From Catellatospora methionotrophica (GTDB lineage: Bacteria > Actinomycetota > Actinomycetes > Mycobacteriales > Micromonosporaceae), in contig NZ_JAAOTJ010000005.1 of assembly GCF_011297335.1 (NCBI RefSeq), positions 248,001 through 312,000 on the forward strand: a stretch of 64,000 nucleotides of DNA, written 5' to 3'. Under the pieces are notes generated by a model, which was not told where the DNA came from, ran no database searches, and saw nothing but the letters and a program-made list of their open reading frames with translations. Made by a program: the position numbers and the translations under genes. Positions 1-8,325 of this stretch are shown piece after piece; within the stretch, counting starts at the first letter, position 1; every line of letters starts with the position of its first letter.

Positions 1-528
1 GGCGTCTTCCAGGGCGCGACCCTGTCGTCGGAGACCACCGCCGCCGCGGTCGGCCAGGTCGGCGTGGTGCGCCGCGACCCGATGGCGATGCTGCCGTTCA
101 TCGGCTACCACGCCGGCGACTACTTCCGCCACTGGATCGCCATGGGCAAGGGCGTCGACGGCAACGCCGACAAGCTGCCCAGCATCTTCTACGTCAACTG
201 GTTCCGCCGTGGTGACGACGGCCGCTTCCTGTGGCCCGGATTCGGCGAGAACTCCCGGGTGCTCAAGTGGGTCGTCGAGCGCCTGGAGGGCGAGGGCGGT
301 GCGATCGAGACCCCCGTCGGCTTCGTCCCGCGCGCCCAGGACCTCGACCTGACCGGGCTGGACGTCCCCACTGCGGACATCGAGCTGGCACTGGAGGTCC
401 GCCCCGACGAGTGGACCGCCGAGATCCCGCAGATCACCGAGTGGTTCGACAAGTTCGGCGACAAGCTCCCGGCCGTCCTCTGGTCCGAGCTCGACGCGCT
501 CAAGGCCCGCCTCAACGTCACCGAGTGA
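1..528 (+). CDS. pckG: Phosphoenolpyruvate carboxykinase (GTP), C-terminal part
   Basis: The frame is open from the first base and encodes the last 175 residues; the family is usually about 600 residues, so roughly 70 percent lies outside the window. PckG converts oxaloacetate and GTP to PEP, GDP and CO2, the first committed step of gluconeogenesis in the cytoplasm. The visible part carries the conserved block beginning [11 protein letters not shown], followed by [15 protein letters not shown] and FYVNWFRR, then the [17 protein letters not shown] block that is highly characteristic of GTP-dependent PEPCK. It ends in a normal TGA, with no sign of decay. The identification rests on these motifs and is firm. 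Confidence 0.95.
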   Translation, partial: GVFQGATLSSETTAAAVGQVGVVRRDPMAMLPFIGYHAGDYFRHWIAMGKGVDGNADKLPSIFYVNWFRRGDDGRFLWPGFGENSRVLKWVVERLEGEGGAIETPVGFVPRAQDLDLTGLDVPTADIELALEVRPDEWTAEIPQITEWFDKFGDKLPAVLWSELDALKARLNVTE

Positions 529-603
529 CGTTTCGACGAGGATCTTGGCACAACCTCGCAGGCCCGCTGACGATGTCGGCGGGCCTGCGGGCATCATGGG
601 GGT

Positions 604-1059
604 GTGCAGATCTCGGCTAGAGGCGACTACGCGGTCCGGGCCGCTCTGGAGCTGGCCAACGCGTACCCGGCGACCATCTCGGCACAGGCGCTCGCGGACG
701 TTCAGGGGCTGCCCCGCAAGTTCCTCGAAGCCGTGCTCGCCGACCTGCGGCGCAGCGGAGTGATCCACGCCGTGCGAGGCGCCGACGGCGGTTACAGCCT
801 CAGCTCGCCGCCCGCCGAGGTGACCATCGGCATGGTGCTGCGGGCCGTCGACGGGCCGCTGGCGGGCGTACGCGGCCACCGCCCCGAGCAGACCAGCTAC
901 ACCGGCACCTCCACCCACCTGCCGCTGGTCTGGGTCGCGGTGCGCTCCGCGGTGCGCAGCGTCGTCGACGAGGTGACCCTCGCCCAGGCCGTCACCGGCC
1001 AGCTGCCCGAGGCCGTCCGAGATCTGACCACGGTCCCGGACGCCTGGCAGCCGCGCTGA
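604..1059 (+). CDS. Rrf2-family transcriptional regulator
   Basis: A 151-residue protein beginning with the Rrf2 signature QISARGDYAVRAALELA, a winged-helix domain over about residues 1-75, with the wing-like VRGADGGYSLSSPP. The family includes IscR, NsrR and CymR, which sense Fe-S status, NO or cysteine. The C-terminal half contains no cysteine, so the three-cysteine Fe-S cluster of IscR/NsrR is absent and the ligand is unknown. A GTG start is used because it sits directly before the conserved motif; there is no clear Shine-Dalgarno, and CATCAT lies 6 nt upstream, close to a leaderless -10. The target is unknown; the next gene starts 30 bp downstream but appears to have its own promoter. Confidence 0.85.
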   Translation: MQISARGDYAVRAALELANAYPATISAQALADVQGLPRKFLEAVLADLRRSGVIHAVRGADGGYSLSSPPAEVTIGMVLRAVDGPLAGVRGHRPEQTSYTGTSTHLPLVWVAVRSAVRSVVDEVTLAQAVTGQLPEAVRDLTTVPDAWQPR

Positions 1060-1088
1060 TCAGCGCCACCGGCGTTAGGCTGCCCAGG

Positions 1089-1859
1089 ATGAAACTCCGC
1101 GACCTCGTCTACTCCGTGTATGAACGCCGCCTCATCCAGCTGCTGGCGGGCAAGCCGCGGCCCCGCCACGTCGGCGTCATGTGCGACGGCAACCGCCGCT
1201 GGGCGCGCGACATGGGCTACGTGGACCCCAACGACGGCCACCGGGTCGGCGCGGCGCGGATCAAGGAACTGCTGCGCTGGTGCGACGAGGCGGGCATCGC
1301 CCACGTCACGCTGTACCTGCTGGCCACCGACAACCTGCGCCGCCCGGCCGCCGAGCTGGACCCGCTGCTGGAGATCATCGAGGACCTGAGCACCGAGCTG
1401 GCCGAGGACGGCAACCCCTGGCAGCTGCGCATGGTCGGCGCGCTCGACCTGCTGCCCGCCGACACCGCCGCCGCGCTCAAGGCCGCCCAGGAGCGCACGG
1501 CGGGTCGCCAGGGCGGGGCGCACGTCAACATCGCGGTCGGCTACACCGGCCGCCGGGAGATCGCCGACGCGGTGCGCTCGCTGCTGCAGGAGCACGCCAA
1601 GGCCGGTGCCACGCTCGAGGAGGTGGCCGAGAAGCTGGACGTCGAGCACATCGCCGAGCACCTCTACACCCGCGGCCAGCCCGACCCGGACCTGATCATC
1701 CGGACCAGCGGCGAGCAGCGCCTGTCCGGCTTCCTGCTGTGGCAGTCGGCGCACTCGGAGTTCTACTTCTGCGAGCTGAACTGGCCGGACTTCCGGCACG
1801 TGGACTTCCTGCGCGCGCTGCGGGCGTACGCCGGTCGCCAGCGCCGCTTCGGTGCGTGA
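1089..1859 (+). CDS. cis-isoprenyl diphosphate synthase (UppS / Z-FPP synthase family)
   Basis: A 256-residue cytosolic enzyme of the cis-prenyltransferase family, which condenses isopentenyl diphosphate onto an allylic diphosphate to make the carrier lipid for cell-wall polymers. The diagnostic motif HVGVMCDGNRRWARDMG holds the catalytic Asp and diphosphate-binding Arg residues, and the C-terminal blocks DLIIRTSGEQRLSGFLLWQ and SEFYFCELNWPDF are intact. The N-terminal extension before the motif resembles the short-chain Z-farnesyl diphosphate synthase of mycobacteria more than the long-chain enzyme, but product length cannot be decided by eye. There is no Shine-Dalgarno; TAGGCT ends 7 nt before the ATG, suggesting a leaderless transcript. 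Confidence 0.9.
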   Translation: MKLRDLVYSVYERRLIQLLAGKPRPRHVGVMCDGNRRWARDMGYVDPNDGHRVGAARIKELLRWCDEAGIAHVTLYLLATDNLRRPAAELDPLLEIIEDLSTELAEDGNPWQLRMVGALDLLPADTAAALKAAQERTAGRQGGAHVNIAVGYTGRREIADAVRSLLQEHAKAGATLEEVAEKLDVEHIAEHLYTRGQPDPDLIIRTSGEQRLSGFLLWQSAHSEFYFCELNWPDFRHVDFLRALRAYAGRQRRFGA

Positions 1860-2049
1860 GACTCAGGGTTTTCCACCCATAGCCCGAGTCCGATTCCTCC
1901 ACCTCTCCTACCTGCGCTCCCGTTGAGAATGTGACCTGATTCACGTTCGACGTGACGGACTTGGCACGCCGCCGGAAAACCCGGCAGGGTCCCTGACCAG
2001 CGCCTTCCTCCCCCGGAGGCGCGGCAACCCCCTACGAAGGGACCGACTC

Positions 2050-2757
2050 GTGTCGACACCCCGTGACCCTCTGCTGGGCCGCCACCGTGAACTCCGTCAG
2101 CGCAGCGGCCCGGCCCGCCTGCTGGCCGTCCACTCCCGAAAGATCGCCCTCGGCGTGCTCTGCGCCGCCGTGCTCGGCGCGGTCGGCTACGGCGTCGCCG
2201 CCAAGCCCGACGCCGGCTCCGTGAGCGCCGAACTGGCCGCGGCCCGTGCCGCCGAGGCCGCGGCGGCCACCCGCGACTACGACCGCCTCCTGGCGGCGTC
2301 CCCGACGCCGAGCGCCGAGGCCGTCCCCACCCCGAGCGCGAGCGCGACCCGGGCCAACACGCCGAAGGCGAACCGTCCCGCCACGCCGAAGCCGAAGCCG
2401 AAGCCGACGGTGCAGCGCACCGCCGCGACGCCCACCCCGACCTCGTGCAAGAGCTTCTCCGGCAACCAGCTCACGGCCTGCAAGCTGCTGCCGAGCTTCG
2501 GCTTCGCGTACAGCCAGATGAGCCCGCTGGTGAAGCTGTGGAATCACGAGAGCGGCTGGAACCACAAGGCCGAGAACTCCGGCTCCGGGGCGTACGGCAT
2601 CCCGCAGGCGCTGCCCGGCAGCAAGATGGCGAAGTTCGGCGACGACTGGAAGACCAACCCCGCCACGCAGATCAAGTGGGGCCTGGACTACATCAAGAAC
2701 CGGTACGACACGCCCGCCGGCGCGTGGGCGCATTTCGAGGATGTCAGCTGGTACTGA
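2050..2757 (+). CDS. Secreted lytic transglycosylase-like protein (paralogue 1)
   Basis: A 235-residue exported protein. A hydrophobic segment at about residues 34-52 forms a signal anchor or signal peptide, followed by an Ala-rich coiled stretch, a Pro/Thr/Ser/Lys linker (about 75-130) and a roughly 100-residue C-terminal domain of the actinobacterial SLT-like type, with LVKLWNHESGWNHKAEN carrying the presumed catalytic Glu, then GAYGIPQALPG and a final aromatic VSWY. Such domains cleave peptidoglycan glycan strands. The GTG start has GAAGGGA 8 nt upstream. It is clearly paralogous to the gene on the other side of phoH. A strong hairpin follows the stop. Confidence 0.85.
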   Translation: MSTPRDPLLGRHRELRQRSGPARLLAVHSRKIALGVLCAAVLGAVGYGVAAKPDAGSVSAELAAARAAEAAAATRDYDRLLAASPTPSAEAVPTPSASATRANTPKANRPATPKPKPKPTVQRTAATPTPTSCKSFSGNQLTACKLLPSFGFAYSQMSPLVKLWNHESGWNHKAENSGSGAYGIPQALPGSKMAKFGDDWKTNPATQIKWGLDYIKNRYDTPAGAWAHFEDVSWY

Positions 2758-2767
2758 AACGCCGATT

Positions 2768-2821
2768 CGCCGCTCGTTTCACGACGTTCAGTCACGCTGC
2801 GGCTACGTGAAGCGAGCGGCG
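2768..2821 (+). terminator. Long hairpin after lytic transglycosylase 1
   Basis: Two 16-nt arms (2768-2783 and 2806-2821) are complementary with a single G-U-compatible difference, separated by 22 nt and starting 10 nt after the stop codon. There is no T-run, as is usual for actinobacterial terminators. Confidence 0.65.
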
Positions 2822-2916
2822 GCATCCCCCGACCGGATGATGCCAGGATCGGCGGATCGTCGGACTGATCGCGAAGACATGCTGGCCAAACGGGTTTCTT
2901 GCGGTTAGCGTGAGTC

Positions 2917-4209
2917 ATGGTCGATGTCCCGATACGAACGTACGTACTCGACACCTCCGTGCTGCTGGCCGACCCGGCCGCGATCCGCCGCTTCTCCGAG
3001 CACAACGTGGTGCTGCCGCTCGTGGTCATCTCCGAGCTGGAGGGCAAGCGGCACCACCCGGAGCTCGGCTGGTTCGCCAGGCAGTCGCTGCGACTGCTCG
3101 ACGATCTTCGGGTCAAGCACGGCAGGCTGGACGTGCCGCTGCCGGTGAACGACGCCGGCGGAACTCTGCGAGTGGAGCTCAACCACTCCGACCCGCAGAT
3201 ACTGCCCAGCGGCTTCCGCAACGACACGAACGACGCCCGCATCCTCGCGGTCGCGCTCGGTCTGGCGGCCGACGGGCAGCAGGTGACCCTCGTCAGCAAG
3301 GACATGCCGTTGCGGGTGAAGGCCGCCGCGGTGGGCCTGGCGGCCGACGAGTACCGGCATGACCAGGCGGTAGACCCGACCTGGTCCGGTCTGGCGGAGG
3401 TGGACCTGACGGATGCCCAGATGGCCGCGCTCTACGGCGGCGAGGACATCGACCTGGACGAGGCGGCGGGGCTGCCCGTCCATACGGGACTCATCCTGCA
3501 CGCCGGGCGCGGTTCGGCGCTCGGGCGCGTGCACACCGACAAGACGGTGCGGCTGGTCCGCGGCGACCGGGAGGCCTTCGGCCTGCGCGGGCGTTCGGCG
3601 GAGCAGCGCATCGCGCTCGACCTGCTGCTCGACGACAGCGTCGGCATCGTCTCGCTGGGCGGCCGGGCCGGCACCGGCAAGTCGGCGCTGGCCCTGTGCG
3701 CGGGGCTGGAGCAGGTGATGGAGCGGGGCAAGCACAAGAAGGTCATCGTCTTCCGTCCGCTGTACGCCGTCGGCGGCCAGGAGCTGGGCTACCTGCCCGG
3801 CACCGAGGCGGAGAAGATGTCGCCGTGGGCGCAGGCGGTGTTCGACACCCTCGGTGCGCTGGTGCACGACAACGTCCGCGACGAGGTGCTGCAACGCGGC
3901 ATGTTGGAGGTGCTGCCGCTGACCCACATCCGCGGCCGCAGCCTGCACGACGCCTTCGTCATCGTCGACGAGGCCCAGTCGCTGGAACGGGGCGTGCTGC
4001 TCACCGTGCTCTCGCGCATCGGCGCGGGTTCGCGGGTGGTGCTCACCCACGATGTGGCGCAGCGCGACAACCTCCGGGTAGGGCGCCACGACGGTGTCAC
4101 AGCGGTGATCGAGACCCTCAAGGGGCATCCGCTGTTCGCCCACGTGACGCTGACCCGGTCGGAGCGTTCGGCCATCGCCGAAGTGGTGACCGATCTCCTG
4201 GAGGAGTGA
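2917..4209 (+). CDS. PIN domain-PhoH family ATPase (PhoH2 type)
   Basis: A 430-residue two-domain protein. Residues 1-140 form a PIN ribonuclease domain, with acidic residues in [12 protein letters not shown] (Asp12), [22 protein letters not shown] and LVSKDMPLR. Residues about 225-430 form the PhoH ATPase domain, with Walker [13 protein letters not shown] and Walker [13 protein letters not shown]. In mycobacteria, PhoH2 proteins of this architecture unwind and cleave RNA in an ATP-dependent way. The ATG is preceded by TAGCGT and only 5 nt, with no Shine-Dalgarno, so a leaderless transcript is likely. It lies between two lytic transglycosylase genes, apparently as a separate unit. Confidence 0.93.
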   Translation: MVDVPIRTYVLDTSVLLADPAAIRRFSEHNVVLPLVVISELEGKRHHPELGWFARQSLRLLDDLRVKHGRLDVPLPVNDAGGTLRVELNHSDPQILPSGFRNDTNDARILAVALGLAADGQQVTLVSKDMPLRVKAAAVGLAADEYRHDQAVDPTWSGLAEVDLTDAQMAALYGGEDIDLDEAAGLPVHTGLILHAGRGSALGRVHTDKTVRLVRGDREAFGLRGRSAEQRIALDLLLDDSVGIVSLGGRAGTGKSALALCAGLEQVMERGKHKKVIVFRPLYAVGGQELGYLPGTEAEKMSPWAQAVFDTLGALVHDNVRDEVLQRGMLEVLPLTHIRGRSLHDAFVIVDEAQSLERGVLLTVLSRIGAGSRVVLTHDVAQRDNLRVGRHDGVTAVIETLKGHPLFAHVTLTRSERSAIAEVVTDLLEE

Positions 4210-4275
4210 TTCCGTCCTGATTTGACCCTCTATGGAGTGTGACCGGGGCCACAGTCATCCAGCCGGGCGACGACA

Positions 4276-4430
4276 GGCCCCGGTCCACTGCGCAAGGGTG
4301 GGCATCGAGCGCCCTTGCATCCGGCGTGTCCGGTGTGCCGCCCCCCGCGGCCGCCGTGTGGCGCCCCGGCTGCCCGGCACGGCGCTCCCCTGGGACCGTC
4401 CATCCCCTGCACTCGGGACGGACCGGGGCC
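4276..4430 (+). other. Structured 5' leader of the second lytic transglycosylase
   Basis: The 242 bp before the gene contain a perfect 11-nt long-range pairing (4276-4286 with 4420-4430) that would close a domain ending about 20 nt before the start codon and just before the GAGAGGA ribosome-binding site. Inside it is a 7-bp hairpin (4292-4298 with 4312-4318), and CCGTC at 4396-4400 can compete for part of the distal arm. Genes for cell-wall hydrolases in actinobacteria often have regulated leaders (the ydaO c-di-AMP riboswitch), but I do not see ydaO consensus elements here. The pairings are seen; the regulatory role is inferred. Confidence 0.4.
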
Positions 4431-4451
4431 CCGCCGCCGAGAGGATCCTCC

Positions 4452-5120
4452 GTGTTCCGGCAACGCAGCGTCCCCCGCAGCACCCACCCCGCGACCGGCC
4501 GTCTGATCGCGCGCACGCTGGCAGTGCTGACCCTGCTGGGCGGGACGGCCGGCGCGATGCGCCTCGACGAGGCGGGGCAGTCCCAGAACGACGGGTCCGC
4601 CGCGGGCCACCAGGCGCAGACCGTCGCGCAGGCCGAGTCGGCCGCGCTCACCCTGCAGCAGCACCAGCAGCTCGCCGCGGCCAAGGACCGCGCCGCGGCC
4701 GAGGCCAAGGCCGCCGCGGCCCGCGCCGCCGCGGTGGAGAAGGAGATCAGCCGCCGTGGGGCCGCCCGGACCACCACCCCGGTCGACTTCGGGCCCATCC
4801 CCAAGAGCTGCCAGGAGTTCACCGGCAACCGCGCGATCGGGTGCGCGCTGGTGCTCGCCGCAGGCATGGACCTGACCCAGATGGCCTGCCTGAACAAGCT
4901 GTGGACCCGGGAGTCCGGATGGAACCCCAAGGCCCACAACAAGAGCTCCGGGGCGCACGGCATCCCGCAGGCGGTGCCCGGCAACAAGATGGCGAAGTAC
5001 GGCGCCGACTGGGAGACCAACCCGGCCACGCAGATCAAGTGGGGCCTGGAGTACATCAAGAACCGCTACAAGACGCCGTGCGGCGCGTGGCAGCAGTCCG
5101 AGGAAGAGGGCTGGTACTGA
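4452..5120 (+). CDS. Secreted lytic transglycosylase-like protein (paralogue 2)
   Basis: A 222-residue exported paralogue of the upstream protein. A signal-like segment (about residues 16-34, ARTLAVLTLLGGTAGA) is followed by an Ala/Lys/Glu-rich helix that looks like a coiled coil (about 50-100) and the same C-terminal catalytic domain: LNKLWTRESGWNPKAHN with the presumed Glu, then GAHGIPQAVPG and KWGLEYIKNRY. This copy keeps four cysteines in the domain, where copy 1 keeps two. The frame is open further upstream, but the GTG used here is the first start that gives a signal peptide and has GAGAGGA at the right spacing. It ends 4 bp before the convergent MerR gene. Confidence 0.83.
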   Translation: MFRQRSVPRSTHPATGRLIARTLAVLTLLGGTAGAMRLDEAGQSQNDGSAAGHQAQTVAQAESAALTLQQHQQLAAAKDRAAAEAKAAAARAAAVEKEISRRGAARTTTPVDFGPIPKSCQEFTGNRAIGCALVLAAGMDLTQMACLNKLWTRESGWNPKAHNKSSGAHGIPQAVPGNKMAKYGADWETNPATQIKWGLEYIKNRYKTPCGAWQQSEEEGWY

Positions 5121-5124
5121 CCCG

Positions 5125-5760
5125 TCAGCCGGGCGGCTCGGTGAGCCCCGCGCTGGTGTGCTCCTGAGCCAGCCGGCGCAGCGCGGTCAGCACCGCCTCG
5201 CCGAGCACGGTCCCGGTGACCAGGCCCTCCACCATGGAGGCCCGGTCGCCGCGCGCCAGCACGAGGCCGACCTCCTGCACGGCCAGCCGTTCGGTCGCCT
5301 CGGCGTAGCCGTCGACCATCGCCAGCATGTCCTGCTGCCCGAGCTCGCGCAGTGCCGCGATGGCGTCGGCGAGCTGGTCCAGCGCGGGCGCGTGCTCGTG
5401 CACCCGCCAGCCCCGGTCGGCCACGATCCGCGCGGCCTCCTCCCGGGCGGCCTGCCAGGCCGGACCGCCGCGATCGGCCCTCGGCACGCCCGCGATCGCC
5501 TCGTGCGCGGTGCCGAGCAGGTGGTGGCCGGGTAGTTCGCCGTCGTCGACGGCCAGCAGGACCTGCCGCACCCCGGCCACGCTGAGGTTGCCGACGTCGA
5601 TCAGCGCACGGATCAGCCGCAGCCGGCGAAGGTGTGTCACGTCGTATTCGGCCTGGTTGCGGCCCGTCGAGCGGCCTGCGGGCAGCAGCCCTTCGCGCAG
5701 GTAGTACTTGACCGTGGGCAGCGACACGCCGCTGTGGCGGCTCAGCTCGGAAATCTTCAT
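5125..5760 (-). CDS. MerR-family transcriptional regulator
   Basis: A 211-residue protein starting with MKISELSRHSGVSLPTVKYY, the helix-turn-helix of MerR proteins, followed by the wing and a long dimerisation helix. It has no cysteine-rich metal-binding tail; the C-terminal region of about 100 residues is helical and rich in Ala/Glu, as in drug- or stress-responsive MerR members. It is divergent from the DUF4188 gene, and the shared 65-bp gap has a MerR-type promoter/operator, so this neighbour is the likely target. The ligand cannot be inferred. Confidence 0.9.
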   Translation of the reverse strand: MKISELSRHSGVSLPTVKYYLREGLLPAGRSTGRNQAEYDVTHLRRLRLIRALIDVGNLSVAGVRQVLLAVDDGELPGHHLLGTAHEAIAGVPRADRGGPAWQAAREEAARIVADRGWRVHEHAPALDQLADAIAALRELGQQDMLAMVDGYAEATERLAVQEVGLVLARGDRASMVEGLVTGTVLGEAVLTALRRLAQEHTSAGLTEPPG

Positions 5761-5765
5761 CGCGG

Positions 5766-5812
5766 TTGACGATAACCGACCGGATAGCGGATAGTGATAC
5801 TATCCAGTTATC
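5766..5812 (+). promoter_or_regulatory. MerR-type promoter with palindromic operator
   Basis: A -35 like TTGACG (5766-5771) and a -10 like GATAGT (5790-5795) are separated by 18 bp, the stretched spacing typical of MerR-activated promoters. A perfect 7-bp inverted repeat, GGATAGT-gat-ACTATCC (5789-5805), covers the -10, and the outer half-sites GATAAC (5771-5776) and GTTATC (5807-5812) form a second symmetric pair. Confidence 0.65.
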
Positions 5813-5825
5813 GGAGGGGAGAGTC

Positions 5826-6308
5826 ATGGCAGCCGTGTTCCCGGGCCGCATGTCGGCCGACATCGAAGGCGATTTCGTGGTCTTCCTGATCGGCATGCGG
5901 TTCAACAAGCCTTGGAAGATCCACCAGTGGTGGGGCGCGCTCACCGCGATGCCGCGCATGCTGCGCACCCTCGCCCAGCGGCCCGAGCTCGGCCTGCTCG
6001 CGGTCGAGTACGCCATCACGCCCCGTGGCCCGCTGACCATCCAGTACTGGCGCAGCGTCGAGCAGTTGGAGGCGTTCGCCAAGGACGCCGCACTGCCGCA
6101 CCGCCCGGCCTGGCACGCCTTCAACAAGGCGGTCGGCGGCAACGGCGACGTGGGCATCTGGCACGAGACCTACCTGGTGGCAGCGGGCCGTTACGAGGTC
6201 CTCTACGCCAACATGCCGCCGTTCGGCCTGGCGCGGGCCGGTGAGCACGTGCCGATGGCGCGCAAGGGCGATACCGCGGCCGCCCGCCGAGGAGCTTCAG
6301 CAACATAA
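5826..6308 (+). CDS. DUF4188 domain protein
   Basis: A 160-residue protein matching my recollection of the DUF4188 family (VFPGRMSADIEGDFVVFLIG near the start, FNKPWKIHQWW, then QYWRSVEQLEAFAKD). The fold appears related to dimeric alpha-beta-barrel monooxygenase-like proteins, but no activity is established. The ATG was chosen because it has a GGAGGGGA ribosome-binding site and begins just before the conserved block; longer in-frame starts would run through the operator. It is probably switched on by the divergent MerR regulator. Confidence 0.8.
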   Translation: MAAVFPGRMSADIEGDFVVFLIGMRFNKPWKIHQWWGALTAMPRMLRTLAQRPELGLLAVEYAITPRGPLTIQYWRSVEQLEAFAKDAALPHRPAWHAFNKAVGGNGDVGIWHETYLVAAGRYEVLYANMPPFGLARAGEHVPMARKGDTAAARRGASAT

Positions 6309-6330
6309 AGGATTAATCACCCAAACACGC

Positions 6331-6336
6331 TAATAT
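6331..6336 (+). promoter_or_regulatory. Probable -10 element of the serine protease gene
   Basis: TAATAT stands out in an otherwise GC-rich region, about 30 bp upstream of the protease start. A convincing -35 is not visible. Confidence 0.4.
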
Positions 6337-6366
6337 CGGCATCACCATCGACCTCGGAGGATGCTG

Positions 6367-7161
6367 ATGCGGGCGATCGCGCTGTTCTTGTGCGTGACGG
6401 CGATGGCCGCGACGGTGGCGTCGCCCGCCGTGGCCCGGCCGGACGACCCGCCCCGGGCCGAGGTGATCGGCGGTACGCGCGCCGGGGCGGGCGAGTTCCC
6501 CTGGATGGTCCGCCTGAACAACGGCTGCGCCGGCACCCTGGTGCGCACCCAGTACGTGCTGACCGCCGCGCACTGCGTCGGGCGCACCGGGTCCAACACG
6601 TCGATCACGGTGACCGCGGGCGCGGCCGATCTCGGCTCCAGCCGGACGGTCCAGGTGCGCAGCAGCCAGGTCTGGCGGGCCCGCGGCTTCTCCGACGTGA
6701 CCCGCGGCGACGACTGGGCCGTGATTCGGCTGGCCCGCCCGGTGGACGGGCCGGTCGTCGCGCTGCCGTCCGGCAGTGCGCTGGACGGCGGCACGCTCAC
6801 CGCGGTCGGCTGGGGAACGACCCGCGAGGGCGACCGCACCCAGCAGCGCTACCTGCGCAAGGTTCAGGTGCCGTACGTCGGGGACGACGCCTGCGGCAAG
6901 ATCTACCGCTCGCAGGGGTACGGCTTCACCGACGCGGACATGATCTGCGCCGGTGACCTCAAGCGCGGCGGCAAGGACAGCTGCCAGGGCGACTCGGGCG
7001 GTCCGCTGCTGCGCCGCGACGGCACGCGATGGGTGCAGGTCGGCATCGTCAGCTGGGGTGTGGGGTGCGGCCGCGCGGCGTACCCCGGGGTCTACACCCA
7101 GGTGTCGCACTTCGCCGCGGATATCAACGCGGCCATTGAGGAGAACGCCCCGCGCGGTTAG
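6367..7161 (+). CDS. Secreted trypsin-like serine protease (S1 family)
   Basis: A 264-residue exported endopeptidase. A signal peptide covers about residues 1-23 (RAIALFLCVTAMAATVASPAVA), and a short propeptide precedes VIGGTRAGAGEFPWMV, the classical activation site. The triad is intact: His in VLTAAHCVG, Asp in GDDWAVIRL and Ser in CQGDSGGPLL; paired cysteines fit S1 disulfides. An ATG 6 nt upstream abuts the GGAGG, so the second ATG is preferred as start. The region before the Ser (KRGGKDSCQGDSGG) is that of trypsin, which suggests cleavage after Lys or Arg. Confidence 0.93.
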   Translation: MRAIALFLCVTAMAATVASPAVARPDDPPRAEVIGGTRAGAGEFPWMVRLNNGCAGTLVRTQYVLTAAHCVGRTGSNTSITVTAGAADLGSSRTVQVRSSQVWRARGFSDVTRGDDWAVIRLARPVDGPVVALPSGSALDGGTLTAVGWGTTREGDRTQQRYLRKVQVPYVGDDACGKIYRSQGYGFTDADMICAGDLKRGGKDSCQGDSGGPLLRRDGTRWVQVGIVSWGVGCGRAAYPGVYTQVSHFAADINAAIEENAPRG

Positions 7162-7211
7162 GTTCACCCCAGGAGTGAACGAGTCAGATGGCTCGATCCA
7201 GAGGAGGCGGC

Positions 7212-8180
7212 GTGAGCGAGCGTGGCGAGGTCGATGTCGCGATCATCGGGGCGGGGCCGACCGGCCTGTTCGCGGCGTACTACGCCGGGTTCCGGGGGCT
7301 GAGCACGCTGGTCGTCGACGCGCTGCCGGAGGCCGGCGGGCAGGTCACCGCCATGTATCCGGAGAAGATGATCTTCGACGTGGCCGGGTTCCCCGCGGTG
7401 CGCGGACGCGAGCTCATCGCGAACCTGGTGGCGCAGGCGGGCGCGTTCTCGCCGCAGTACCGGCTCGGCGTGCAGGCGGCGGCACTGACCTACACCGACG
7501 GCATGCCTGTGCTCGGGCTCGGCGACGGCACCGAGGTGCGCTGCGGCGCGGTGCTGATCACCGGCGGGCTGGGCTCGTTCACCCCGCGTCCGCTGCCCGC
7601 CGCGACCGGCTTCACCGGCACCGGCATCATCTTCTTCGTGCCGGACCCGACGAGCCTGGCCGGCAAGCACGTGGTGATCGTGGGCGGCGGCGACTCGGCG
7701 TTCGACTGGGCGCTGGCGCTGGCCGGGGTCGCCGCGAGCGTCACCCTGGTGCACCGGCGCGACAAGTTCCGGGCCCATGCCGCGACCGTGGCGCGGGTCC
7801 GGGCACTGCCGGTGCGCATCGAGATCAACAGCCAGGTCACCAAGATCCTGGGCAACGGCCGGGTCGAGTCGGTCGAGCTCAACGGCACCGAGGAGATCCC
7901 GGCCGACGTCGTGGTCGCCGCGCTCGGCTTCACCGCCGACCTGGGACCGCTGGCGATGTGGGGTCTGGCCCTGGACAAGCGGCACATCACCGTCGACTCC
8001 ACGATGGCCACCAACCTGCCGCGCATCTTCGCCGCCGGCGACATCGTGGAGTACCCCGGCAAGGTCCGGCTCATCGCGACCGGCTTCGGCGAGGCCGCCA
8101 CGGCCGTCAACAACGCCGCCATCGTCATCGACCCCGCCGCCCACCTCTTCCCCGGCCACTCCTCCGAGGACGTCGTCTGA
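7212..8180 (+). CDS. Ferredoxin/flavodoxin-NADP+ reductase type 2 (TrxR-like flavoprotein)
   Basis: A 322-residue FAD/NAD(P) oxidoreductase. FAD is bound by GAGPTGLFAAYYAG near the N-terminus and NAD(P)H by VVIVGGGDSAFDWALAL near residue 160; the C-terminal ATNLPRIFAAGDI block closes the FAD site. The CxxC redox motif of thioredoxin reductase is missing (DSAFDWAL is in its place), which with the length points to the bacterial type-2 ferredoxin-NADP reductase that supplies electrons to ferredoxin or flavodoxin. The GTG start has GAGGAGG 5 nt upstream. It is convergent with the sugar kinase. Confidence 0.85.
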   Translation: MSERGEVDVAIIGAGPTGLFAAYYAGFRGLSTLVVDALPEAGGQVTAMYPEKMIFDVAGFPAVRGRELIANLVAQAGAFSPQYRLGVQAAALTYTDGMPVLGLGDGTEVRCGAVLITGGLGSFTPRPLPAATGFTGTGIIFFVPDPTSLAGKHVVIVGGGDSAFDWALALAGVAASVTLVHRRDKFRAHAATVARVRALPVRIEINSQVTKILGNGRVESVELNGTEEIPADVVVAALGFTADLGPLAMWGLALDKRHITVDSTMATNLPRIFAAGDIVEYPGKVRLIATGFGEAATAVNNAAIVIDPAAHLFPGHSSEDVV

Positions 8181-8207
8181 CCCTGGCCGAGCCGCCACGC
8201 CGTGATG

Positions 8208-8268
8208 ATCGTCGTTTCGGGTCAAAAAGTGGAGCGAGACCCGAGGTTTTGACCCGAGACGGCGATCT
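8208..8268. repeat. 61-nt intergenic palindromic element, copy 1
   Basis: Arms of 21 nt (8208-8228 and 8248-8268) pair with two T/C differences that stay paired as G-U in RNA. The outer sequence GATCG-CGTTTCGGGTC is shared with copies near 44.5 kb and 63.6 kb, and all three span exactly 61 nt. It sits between convergent genes, so a bidirectional terminator role is plausible. Confidence 0.8.
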
Positions 8269-8325
8269 CGGCGGTGGCAGGGCTGCCGCGGCCGGGGGGG
8301 ATGGCGGCCGGGTGGTGGGTCGGAG

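Noticed and set aside
1860-2049. ydaO c-di-AMP riboswitch before the first transglycosylase
   Set aside because: Gene context fits, but the conserved ydaO blocks are not visible; only ordinary GC hairpins are seen.
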